DNA from: Undaria pinnatifida | Taxonomy: Eukaryota; Sar; Phaeophyceae; Laminariales; Alariaceae | Direction: 5' to 3' | DNA: 64,000 bases | Assembly (NCBI GenBank): GCA_012845835.1 | Contig: JABAKD010000007.1 | Location: 11,906,011 to 11,970,010, forward strand | Shown: piece by piece, positions 21,160-32,613 of the stretch | Position numbering within the stretch: position 1 is the stretch's first letter | Layout of the letters: each line of letters begins with the position of its first letter | Program-made: the position numbers and the translations under genes | The notes under the pieces: generated by a model | The model's database searches: none | Told to the model about the DNA's origin: nothing | The model's input: only the letters and a program-made list of their open reading frames with translations

Positions 21160-23910
21160 AACTGCAGTAGGTTCGTACCGCGTTGGCAGTCACATCTGCT
21201 GGGTACCTGCTATTGCACTTGCCAGGCGGACCCTCCGAAGCGCTCGACCTGTACATAGTCTACAGCAGTACTCGGCATTTAAAACTTCGTGCTGTGTCAC
21301 TTTGGTGGCAGAAGGTCAGCATTGTCTGTGGACTCAGTGCAATTCATTGGTACCTGTAGCATAAATAAAGAGTAAATGTAGTGGACCGTCTAGTTCCTAT
21401 ATGTGCCAGTCGGAAATGCTTGAATACCGGCACAAAGGCGGCAGTCGGCACTACTCCGCATTCAGCCATTACAGCTGTACTGGATGTTCCCGTCTGTGCC
21501 CAAACGATTGCGCAGGCTTTTTAGCGGAAACCGGCGCTTTTCGACCAGCACTATAGAGAGATCTCTACTGCTGCACCTTGAAGTAGCCTCAATGTAAACA
21601 GATCTCTAGGTGCAAGTCAATGGAGGCAGATCAGTAACTGAACGGCAGGCAGTGCCAAAAGTCTGAACAGCAGTGCTGCACAGAGTAAAAGTGCGAGAGC
21701 ATACCAGGCATGACCACCGAAACGCACATCCTGTGTTGACTGAGACAGCAGTCCCTGTGCAAGTCAGTCGAGTATGATATCTCTATGAAGCACACGAATA
21801 CACTGAGCAGTAGCTCTCGACTGCGTAGATCATTGTAATCGAAACCGGTGGTTGAACACCAATCAACACCAAAAATCTTGAAAGCCCGCCACAGCAGTGA
21901 GAGTAGAATACCAGGCATGCCTTTTCTGAACCCCCTCCCTGTTGACTGACAGACAGTCGTACCTGCGCCATTCAGTTCAGACTCTTGACATCAATACGTA
22001 AAGCAGTGCCTTTAGAGACCGATATATACCTGAGCAGGAGACACTACCAAAATACTGAGGGCGTCAAGGTATAAATGTCATACCCGACGTGCCTGGAATA
22101 CGACCCCTCTGTCAACTAACCTGTGAACTTCAGAACAACAGCAGTTCGTAGTACCAACGCAAGTACAGGCGTAGTGATGGATTGCCGACATCATTAAAGG
22201 GAAATCAGTGACTAAAAAGCAGGCAATACCAAACGCTGAACAGCGCTTTACAGTCGGAGACGCGTACCGGGGACATAACCTGAACCTCAACCTCGCTATT
22301 GGTTAAGAGCGGTACCTGTGCAGTTCAGTAGAGTACCTAAAATACAAGTACGGAGCGCAATGCGTTAAGATTGGGTATTTATAGATTAACGTAGGCAGGG
22401 CAATACCCAAGCAGCATGGAGTATCCAGTAAGTTGCCTGTACGCCACAACTGCAGCATACCAGGTGCCCTGTACATGTAGATCACTATTCCTACTGGTTG
22501 CCAAGACAGCACTAACAGAAGTCCCTCTGTGCCGTCTGCTACAACACTACAGTAATTCCTCCTGTGTATTGCCGGTTGAATAGTGCCGGTTGCTACTGCA
22601 GTGCTTGTGAAACCGCTTGGCACGGATGGGAACCACCAGTAAGTTCAGTATTAGTGGTAGTGCCGGTTACCGCTTTCGTTCCGGTGTTTCCCTCTATAGT
22701 GCACATACCGGCACTATAGAGGGGCCACCACTGCACTCTGTATTTCTCTTAACCCCTTTAGAGCCCCCGAACCCCTCCCCGTACTAAATCCAAGTAATTT
22801 TGTCCCCAAATCGGGTTTCCAGTTGTAAAGGGGTTAACGGTACGTAGCCGGATTGTGGATGCAATTGAGTTCTATTTGACACACAATATGAATGAAAGCA
22901 CGTGGAGGTGTGGTGAGCTTTTTTTCCCCATTCCGCCCGAAGAGAGGTAAAACAAATAAAAGAAAGGTAGGTAGAGAGTATGCTGAACCCCACTGGCAAT
23001 GATATGGCTTATCCCCCTGCCGTACAAGTGAAAGCACACGGATTGCATGTACCCTACATAGTGGTTCCTGTATAGTGCCGGTATGTGCCGGCCGGACATT
23101 CTCGCACTATGGACTACAGTAATGCTTCCTCTATAGTGTCTGTTGAGTAGTGCCGGTTTCCCGCTGTAATGCCTGAGAAAATCGTTGGGCACAGATGGGA
23201 ACAACCGGTAATGGCAGTACGTGTAATAGTGCCGGTTACCGCTACTGTTCAGATACTCACAAAGCTTCTCATTGGTGATGACCCGCCCCGGTAACCGGGT
23301 TACGTGTTAGGAGGTACTTCAAACACCCATGGATGGAGTCGGGTCGGGTTTGGAGGCGTTGGAATACTGACGGGTCGAGTGGGGCCGGGTCAGGAGGGTT
23401 TTTGATCGTACGGGTCGGTCCGGGTCACACTAACACGACCCGGCTCGTCAAGGGCCCTGGATGGTTCCGGCGGGCACATGCCGGCACCATAGAGGAACCA
23501 CTACTATATACTCTGCATTTTGTGTTGCCGGTACGTAGAAAGTGTGCTGAATGACACAGGCAATGCTATCTCTCTGCCGCAGTAAGTAAAGCCGAACTAA
23601 TTTTATGATTAAGTGGATGTAGATAGGTGGAAATCTCAGTTTTAATGTGAAGACCACACACATGTGCAGCAGTGTAGTACTAAGTGTAGTATATATAGCG
23701 GTCCCTCTATCGTGGTGCCGGTATGTGCGACCGGGAATTCCCGACACTATGGCGGAAGCCGGCACTACTCCGCACATTGTCATTGCCGGTTATTCCAGTA
23801 TATATGTGCCAAACCGATTTCGCCAGGCGCTGCTGTAGTGGGCAACCGGCACTTCTTAACCGGCACTGTGGAGGTACAATTAGTCACTGAAGTCGCGTGC
23901 TACGAAGATA
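21160..23910. repeat. cluster of dispersed repeats carrying tagtgccggt / accggcacta boxes
   Basis: Related segments of about 150-200 bp occur in both orientations. Examples are 22,555-22,730, 23,090-23,260, 23,690-23,890 and, reversed, 21,400-21,550, with an outlier at 55,905-56,030. Shared tracks are tatagtgccgg, cacagatgggaacaacc and gtagtgccggttaccgct. The opposed tatagtgca...tgccggcactata boxes suggest inverted termini. No coding sequence is evident. A (GGGTC)-type run lies at about 23,337-23,450. Confidence 0.6.
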
Positions 23911-24164
23911 GGGATATTAAGGTATACCACTTTTCAACAAAACGTATTTTGTGAATGACGAGCCTCCTTCACCCGAAACCGTCCGAATGATAATCATATT
24001 TCGCGATAATGTTTGTTGGTACACTGTACCTAACCGCCGGCTCTGGTTCATGTTGCTGACGTTGTGATCGCCCTTTGCTTTCACGGACTGTTTTCACGAG
24101 CGACTCGAGTTGTTGAAGTATTCAAGTATTTTGGAGTGATTGCGGGTTTCTATGTTGTAACAAA

Positions 24165-24760
24165 CAGTTGCTTGTTTCTAACTTTTTTCGAGTGAACGCG
24201 AGTTTCTAGATTTTTTCGACGGATTTCGAGTTTTTCGATTATCATGACGGCATGCCAGTTTGTAAATAAAGCAGTATCTTTGTGCCTTTTCTTCTTCCGG
24301 TATAGTGTGGGTCGAAACAATGGCATCACCTCCCGCGGCGGGCGTTGGTGCCATCCCCTCACGAGTAGGACAGTTTTAATGTCCCTCGCTGGCTGCTGCG
24401 CCGGCACTCAAACCGCACTTACAAAGACGGTGAAGAATAATAAGATATCTGGATATGCTGAATCCTGGTGCTTCGTCGTTGGGTGGGTGGGTGGTGACTT
24501 TGGTCGAGATTCAGCTTCTATCTGTTTCTGTTGGTGAAGCTTGGGCTGAAAAGAAGTGAACTCCGGGGGGGCGGCCAGTCCACGATCATGCCTTTTTTAT
24601 GTCAAAGGGTGACGTCACTTCTGGGATCGTTCCTATCTCTGTTCCGGATAATCCAGCAGTATTTTCGAGCCTGTTCTTCTTTCGCTATAGTGTGGGTTGA
24701 AACAATGGCATCACCTCCCGCGACCGGTGCTGCCACCCCGCCCTTTCTTTATTCGGTCTT
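24165..24760 (+). repeat. locally duplicated segment
   Basis: Positions 24,283-24,345 (cttcttccggtatagtgtgg, then aaacaatggcatcacctccc) recur at 24,668-24,725 (cttctttcgctatagtgtgg, then aaacaatggcatcacctccc). No gene is evident between them. Confidence 0.6.
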
Positions 24761-25404
24761 TCACGGATGAGAGGCCCTCGTGGCTTGACAAAGCCTTAGT
24801 CTGGGAAACGAATGTCTTCATTGATTCTCCCATACTCAATATAATGCTGAAATCCCATTTCCCGTTTTTTCTTCTACTACCTCCCTTCTATAGTCCAGCT
24901 CACAGCATCGGGTTATTTCCGAAGGCTGCCCATGACTCTGCTCGCTCAGAGAGAATTCGTTGAACTCGCTGTACTGGTTATCTAAAGCGCCTCCCACCAT
25001 GGCAACCTTATCCGCGCCTGGGAGACTACCTCCATTAGACGCAGGTACCTGGAGGCTGTCTTCCGGTTTTCCATAATGCTCTCTGCATGATGGTCGCCGT
25101 CGAGTCACCTGCTAGCGCTCAGGAAACTGCGATGCCCAACCTGAAGGAATGCATCGGGAATTCCGTGTGCTCGCCGTCGTTTTTGGCGTGTCGTTTAAGC
25201 ATCTGCGACATCTGCTTCGCCGACAATGGCTGCGACCCCTGCACTGGCCGGCCACCCGCTGCTCTGGGGGGGGGGATACGGTTGGAAACAAGTATCCTTT
25301 TGTCATATTCCATCAAGTTTTTAAATTCGAGTGAATTCTTTAACGGAGTGTGCGTGGACTATTTTATCGAATTAGTGGTGAGCTCGTACTGGAATATCGA
25401 GTGA

Positions 25405-25650
25405 AGGCCGGTTTCTTAATTATTACAAGTGAATGCGAGATGCTAGATTATTAGGGGTGAGTGCGCGTCTGTGGATTATTACGAGTGAATGCGAGTCTGT
25501 CGATTTTTACGAGTGAATGCGAGTCTGTAGATTATTACGAGTAAATGCGAGTTTCTAGGTTATCACGAGTGAATGCAAGTTTCTAAATTGGTACGATTGG
25601 ATGCGAAATTCTACTTCATTACGAGTGAACGCGAAGTTTCTACTTCTAAC
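25405..25650 (+). repeat. minisatellite, unit about 33 bp
   Basis: Seven or eight units of the form attattacgagtgaatgcga + gtctgtag. Related single units occur at 24,175-24,240. Confidence 0.85.
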
Positions 25651-26069
25651 GACGCCATAATCAGAGGGTCCCCAACGCATGCTACGATTAGGGGTGCAAT
25701 TTTTTATTGCGTACCTCACTCAACACTTAATATTCCGGTCGCCCCGGTGGCGTATCAGGTTATCCATGAACATGGTATAGGTCAGTTTCGTGAGTTCGAG
25801 CCCCGCCGAGTGCATACTCGTGTAAATTCGTTGGGACTTTTTCTTGTGCACAAATTGACTTGCGGAAAGCGCGACAGCGTGAGTTAGCGACACTCGATGC
25901 AAAATCGACGAGCAGTGGGATTGCTGAACCCTGTGCGCGATAAAAAATGAAGGCAAGAACCGGGGGGAAGAAGGGACGACAACTGCTGTGACCACGGCTT
26001 GTCCTGAAGCTGGAAAGTACAATTTTGAGAAAAAAAAAATATATATATATATATATAAAATATCGTAAA

Positions 26070-26335
26070 CCTCTATTTTTAACGGAAGGCTACTTTGAAT
26101 CTGCATATCACCTAAAATATTTGGAACCCCCTTTTTACTAGGGAGGCTAGTTTAAATCAGTATATCACCTAACGTAATGGAAACCCGTTATTTTAAAATG
26201 CTACTTTGAATCAGTATAACGCCTAAAATAATGGAACCCCGTTTTTCTACAGGTAGGCTAGTTATAATCAGTATAACAATTTAATAATGGAAACCCGTGT
26301 TTTCATAGGAAGGCTGCTTGGAATCAGTATGGAAA
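26070..26335 (+). repeat. minisatellite, unit about 63 bp (four copies)
   Basis: Units contain gaaggctactttgaatc, agtatatcacctaa and taatggaaacccg. Confidence 0.8.
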
Positions 26336-27090
26336 ACGATGTTGGGGCTCTAATAGGATGAAGGACGTCGATTCCTCACCAAAAACCGATTTTTCATAAT
26401 AGAATAGAAAATAAAAGGAACGAGAAACAACCTGTCAAGGCCTATATGAGTGGGTACATGATACCTTTATATATTACAACAATAATTTCTGAAACAAATC
26501 CTGATTCCAACGATATCGGGAAAGCTCTAAAAAACGCTAGCCAGAGAATGTTTTTGACCAACCAAAAAGGGCATACCCGTTCGAAAAGTGCCTGATACCC
26601 CTGCCGCCGGCTGCGAACAACCATTAATATCATAGAAAAAAAGGAGCGGCCGATGTATCGCGCAGCTTGCGAACATGAGCCTTGTCGACCCAAAATGTTG
26701 TGAAACTCGCAGCTGATGTGTTCATAATGATGGTATGATCTTATTGTATGGCATTTTCCCTAAAACAAAAATGAGGTATCCGTGTTCTCTGGTGTGTTTT
26801 GGAACACGTTGGCGACAGTCACGACGGTCCTTCCTTCGCGAGTTTTGTTTGACCGCTCGCACCGTCTTTACGTACCGATTTTTTTGGTACGAGCTGGGAC
26901 GCGGTTTCTGATGATACGCGAACCGAGTTTTCTAATTTTCAAACGCCCCCTACAATGAGGGACTCCTTTCCAGACTGGCTCATGCGCGATTGACTTTATA
27001 TGCGTGCTTGCTGCGTTTAACGTCACGTTCAACGACATAAACATTTTTGGAGGAACACGCGCCATCGCCAACGGACAACATTAGAATTTT
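26336..27090. other. no gene recognised
   Basis: No repeat partner or coding motif seen. Short frames only. Confidence 0.4.
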
Positions 27091-27093
27091 GTT

Positions 27094-27241
27094 GGGTTTG
27101 TGTTGCGTTAGGTTGAGTTGGGCTGGATTGGGTTGGGTAGGGTTGGGTTGGGTTGGGTAGGGTTGGGTTGGGTTGGGTTGTGTTTGGTTGGGTTTGGTTG
27201 GGTAGGGTTGTGTTGGGCTGGGTAGGGTTGGGTTGGGTTGG
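27094..27241 (+). repeat. (GGGTT)n pentanucleotide repeat
   Basis: Imperfect ggttggg/ggtaggg units over about 145 bp. The proline/threonine/asparagine frames on the minus strand come from this repeat. Confidence 0.9.
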
Positions 27242-27499
27242 CACATTCCTGCTTCCCACCAATGCACATACACGGTCGACCGCAGTTATATCTGTCCACC
27301 ATCGTGAGTTCCTAGCACCGGCAACACCATGGTTCATGCATTTGATTTTTTCGTCGCTCGTTCATCCATGCATCCATTCAATCACTCGTCCAATGGTTCA
27401 CTCATGAAATTCATTTGTAAACTCATGTATCCATTCGTTCATTCATGCATGCTCCCATTCATTCATCCATGCATGCTTACATCCACCCATCCACCCAAC

Positions 27500-27634
27500 A
27501 ACCCACCCATGAATCTATTTATCCATCCATCCATCCATCCATCCATCCATCCATCCATCCATCCATCCATCCATCCATCCATCCATCCATCCATGCACCC
27601 ATCCATCCATTCATCCATGTATCCATCCATCCAT

Positions 27635-27670
<36 letters not shown>

Positions 27671-27719
27671 CCATCCATCCATCCATCCATCCATCCATCC
27701 ATCCATCCATCCATTTATT

Positions 27720-27750
<31 letters not shown>

Positions 27751-27905
27751 CCATCCATCCATCCATCCATCCATTCATCCATCCATTTATTCATCCATCC
27801 ATCCTTCTATCCTTCTATCCATCCATCCATCCATCCATGCATCCATCTTTCCATCCATCCATCGTTCCATCCATCCATCCATCCGCCTACCAATCCATCC
27901 ATCCA
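27500..27905 (+). repeat. (ATCC)n microsatellite array
   Basis: About 400 bp of catccatccatc with interruptions. It creates long pseudo-protein frames (repeating His-Pro-Ser-Ile on plus, Met-Asp-Gly-Trp on minus) that are not genes. It ends less than 120 bp before the first recognised exon of the phosphatase gene. Confidence 0.95.
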
Positions 27906-28017
27906 TTACTCAATCCAATCCTTCAGCCACCCATTAATTTTTTTTTCTATATTTTCCGCGTTTTATTGCAGCTCCTTAGGCGATGAATCCCTCGGAGGTT
28001 TTTCCGGAGATCAGAGC

Positions 28018-28182
28018 ATGGGAGTTGGATCCCGAAGAAGCGGGATCACAGCGGGGTTGAGGAGGGGTGGTGGGATGGGGCGACACGCCCGTCTAGAAAA
28101 TGCCTGGGAACGTTCCGCTAGAAAAAGCCAGCGGCTTCTTTTCTGGGCTCTGGCGACCATTGCGGCGCTCCTCTCCATCCTG
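28018..28182 (+). CDS. PhoD-like exon 1 (N-terminus, first part of membrane anchor)
   Basis: Met at 28018 opens [20 protein letters not shown]. The exon ends [16 protein letters not shown] before gtgagt, phase 0. A usable acceptor (ttattgcag) lies at 27,971 and the frame is open upstream, so a 5' non-coding or coding exon may precede. A second in-frame Met (residue 20) is another possible start. Confidence 0.7.
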
Positions 28183-31100
28183 GTGAGTAATTTGTTATGT
28201 CTTGCACATTTTTTTCTTCTGTTTCATATCTTTTATAAGCTATGCGTTTAGCTTTTCGTTTTTGAGGTTAGACTTTAAGGTTTCTTTTTTTTATTTCGCT
28301 TTTTTGGGCTGCATGGGTCACTAACAAATAAAGTGGAATGTTTTAAAATCGGTCCCACCCGCGCCTGACCAACACACTCTCTGTGTTTTCGTGTACGTTA
28401 TTGAGGTATAATGATTCTGGTGTTTGTAGTTTTATCAGCAATAGTCAGCAAGTTTAACCAGTACCAGGTATACTGCTGTATACCTGTACTTTGCATAGAT
28501 ACCTATTGTTTAGTTTTTGTGTGTTTTATAGGATGAATGTTTCTGGTATTTGTTGCAAAATCGACAGGATTGTGGCGGTAGCTCCGATTCTGGGCGTTCG
28601 CAACAGTTGCCGTGGGGCTTGTTGTCCTCGTGAGTTTGAACGGTGATTTGACGAGATGATGTGGGGATTGATGACTGAGGACTGATGGTTGATGAACGGT
28701 GCTGATAGCTGATGGGATAGATGATGATTGTTTTTTCTTGTCTCATTGGTGGATTCCTCACGTTTCTTTTGGTGATGATTTGGTGGCCGTGCGAAGTTTG
28801 TTAAGTAACGATTGATGACGGGTGATTTAACTGATTAGTGACTTAATGACTTGAACTCATATCTGACGGTCAACGACTGATTTGTAGAGTGACTGATGCA
28901 TTTTTTTCACCGGTACGCACAGGCTGGTCTGGTGGCGGTTGCGGCTCGCGAAGGGGTACATATAGGCGACCATGGTTACTCCTCCCGCTTCTACGGAGAG
29001 GAGGCACAAGGAGCCGGCGCGGTTGCTCCTAGGGAGGTATCAAGGATAGCGTTTGGCTCGTGCACGTGAGTGAAATATTGTGCATCAGTCCTGGGCGATG
29101 CCGCCAGGTATTTGTGCCCCCCCCCTACGTTGCCGTTGTTCACATACACACAGCGCTTTCCCGCCCGCCCCCCGTCCCATATCATTCCTCCACTCACCCA
29201 CCCATCCACCCCATACTGTTGCCTCTGGAATCCGCCCCACACCCAAAATCCCAATTTGCCTAGTGCAAGTTGTTTTTATCGTGTGACGAAGCTATTTTAG
29301 TGGCGAAAAAATGTGATTTTGTGGTTCCTTTGCCCCACCGACGCTCTGAAGTTGACGGTCGTGTCAAATATTCTTGTACGGGAAAAAATGACGCGCGTGT
29401 CAGATACTCTGCTGCGTGAGTTCCTACCGACGCCTTCTATCACCTAAACCGTTTGGCCCCTCGTGCACGTGGAAGCGTTCTACGATAGAAATGCGTATTC
29501 TTTTTTTTAGGGTGGGGGTCCTGGCTTGCGGAACACTTGTACCTGTCCCATAATATAATGAGGGGACTCCTGGCTTGCGGAGCTTTAACACTTGTACCTA
29601 TCCCCAAGTATAAGTATGATTTGGGCAGAAAAATAAACAAAGTTTGACCCGAAGGACAATCCCATGGCCCTGCTGTAGGTTATTTCAACAGAAATTGTTC
29701 CGAAAAAAAGAACGAATTTCCGACGGTTGTGGGTTAAGTTAGCCTCGTCATTCAGAAGGGGCTACCTCTATCGTCGCCCGAAGCCGTGAGTGAATGCACC
29801 TATCTTAAGTGGGCAGCGCAATCTTGGGTTTGGTATGATTTGACAATTACCTGGTGGGACTCCAGTTCGCCGGGCGACGTACGGGAAGACTCTTGTAGGT
29901 CGTTTCGTTCGTACCCGGGGGGCACGGTGTGAATTCGTGCGTTCGAAGGCGGAAGTACGAGCGACGCGCCCTTTCTTCGTTTATGAATGCATATAGGTAG
30001 CTTTGCTTTGGGAAGAACCTAGGTCGCTGTGTAGGCAAACAAACCATGCTTACCCTGCCTGCGCAGGCAGGAATATGGGCTGCGTACCGTGTGAATGGGT
30101 GGTGGGCCTTGTAGAGGCTCTAAATCGCTGTCCTGTGGGCAGACGCTGTGTCAGTCGTTCACCCGTCGGCACACTTCACTGATCCCCACTAGATGATGTC
30201 GGTATTTCAGGGAATACCTGAATGGCCTAGCTCATGTTGCAGGGTGGGGGCCGTACGGTCTTTGCAAATCTATGACGTGTTTCCTGGGTTGGGTACGTAC
30301 TGTATGCGTACAACTCCTGTGCAACATTTCGCAACGATAGGACGTTTCTTGCGAGTATGGTTTGTGAATGACGGGGCTCCTTAATCCAAAATCGCCGGAA
30401 ATACGACCCATTTATTTTTGCCTGATTCGCGTCGTGTGCCTAGGGGCCCATGGGATTTTTCATGTGTTGAACCAGTTTTTATTTTTGTTAGTCAGAATGA
30501 GTTTATTTCGGGAGAGGTCTCAACACCTTTGCAGCTACAGACCCGTCTCGGGGACAAATTACTTAGAATTAGTATAGAGAGGGAATTTAGGGCTCTAAAG
30601 GGGGTAAGCTCCCAAAATGAGGAAACCCCAGAAAAAAAAAAGTGATGCGCCTCTACCGCGGCATGCGTCATAGACACAACAGACAGCATCTGCTGCAGAT
30701 GATTTATCCATGGATCATTATCTGTTCTTTTCGCGGTGTGTAATGGCCGTACCCTTGGTGTCGTTCCTAACGAACGCATGAAACAAAATGTCGCAATTCC
30801 TGACTTTTCATTTATGGTGAAATGTCATTATTTTTTCTTTATCCAAAATCACCCGTTTTGTTATATTCTGAAAATGCCATTTGCTTTGTCGGGAATCCTG
30901 GTAACAATTTTTATGGGAAATGTCAAAACGACGCACAACGCCGAACGCTTGGTAATAATCACGATGTCGAACGTGGTTTTCGTCAGGATTCCTAATATTG
31001 GATGTGTTCGTTAGGAATGGCCCTTAGAGACGACTCCAAGTCGCTGTGCGGGCACAGAATATATAATTTCTGCATACCCGCACAGAAGCTACGACATTTC

Positions 31101-32533
31101 CCGCGTACTTGTTTGGTGGGTGTGTTTTTGGACGGCTCGAGATCGCTGCGCCCTAGGAAGGCTTTACTGTATGTCTCTTTTCTTTTGGGGAGACCGTAGG
31201 TCGTTGTGTGGGCCCAAAAACAACTCGTGCCGCACGGGCAGACACACGAACAGTGCGTGCATGCATCAACCTTCGTGTCCGTTGCTTCGCCATGAATTCC
31301 CTTTGACCAGGTCTAGAGGCGCGCAGGATGACCCGGGCCAGCCTATATGGACCCAAGCCATCATCCCCTCTGAGCCTGATGCTTGGATCTGGGCGGGTGA
31401 TATGGCCTACCTCGACCACCCGGTGAGGTTTGGAGTTGTTTTTTTCTTCGCCAGCTGCGTTAGGGGCTGATCCGACCGAGTGTCTGATTTTCATTCTACT
31501 CGTGCGCCCCAAGATGTCTTCTTTTCTATTCTTGTTTGTTTCCGCCTACGTAGGGCAGGAGCTATGAGATACCGGTACCGAGAAACTGTTGCTTTTTACT
31601 CTCGAACGGAGCCAAACACGTGGTGTGTCGGTAGGGATGTTGCGCTATCGCAGGCAAACGAACGAGATGCCCGCACCTAAGAACCTCGGGATGAGTTTCT
31701 GTTTGCTCGAGTGTGCGCTGGCTTGTGTTTCACGTGGGCTCATGTTTTGCAGTGCTCGTCCTGCTAAGGAGCAAGAAGCCATCGAAAGACGCAAGCACGT
31801 GTTTTGGTAGAGTTCAATAGCATTAACTTCACAAGATGTATGTAATATGGTAAGAATCGTATCTTTTGTGGGGGAAGTTGTCTTGTCTCTCCCCGCCCAC
31901 ATCCCACCTCCCCACTTTCCGCCCGCTCCCCCCACCCGCTTTCTTTGTTTTGTCTGTCTGTCTGTCTGTCTGTCTGTATGTCGATCGATGTTTTATCTTC
32001 CTTGTTTGCGTGCGATTCTGAAACTACCTACGATGCAACCACCACTGCCCCTACTACTACCACTGCCCCTACTACTACCAACACCATACCGTGACGCCAT
32101 CATCACCACTACCACCCACGCCAACACCAACACCAACACCAACACCGCCACTACCGCCACAACTATCTCCACCACCACGATTACCACTAACGCCACTACC
32201 GCCGCAACTACCACCACGACCACCACCACCACAATCACCGCAACCACCACCACCACCACCACCATCACCACCACCACCATCACTACCACCACCATCACCA
32301 CCACCACCATCACCACCACCACCATCACCGCCGCCATCATCGCTAACCCTGCCACAACCACTGCACCGTCACCGCCACTATCATTGTTAACCCTGCCACA
32401 ACCACTGCAACCACCACCATCATCACCACCACCACCGCCACCGCCACCACCACCGCCACTACAACCACCGTCACCCCCACCACCCCCACCACTACTACTG
32501 CTACTACTACTACTACTGCTACTACTACTCTAT

Positions 32534-32573
<40 letters not shown>

Positions 32574-32580
32574 ACTACTA

Positions 32581-32613
<33 letters not shown>

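Noticed and set aside
25405-25650. Regular 33-bp repeats that could suggest a CRISPR array
   Set aside because: The units are directly adjacent with no unique spacers, and the genome is eukaryotic. It is a minisatellite.
27329-28017. Long plus-strand frames of repeating His-Pro-Ser-Ile
   Set aside because: They are translations of the (ATCC)n microsatellite. Only sequence after about 27,972 has independent support as exon.
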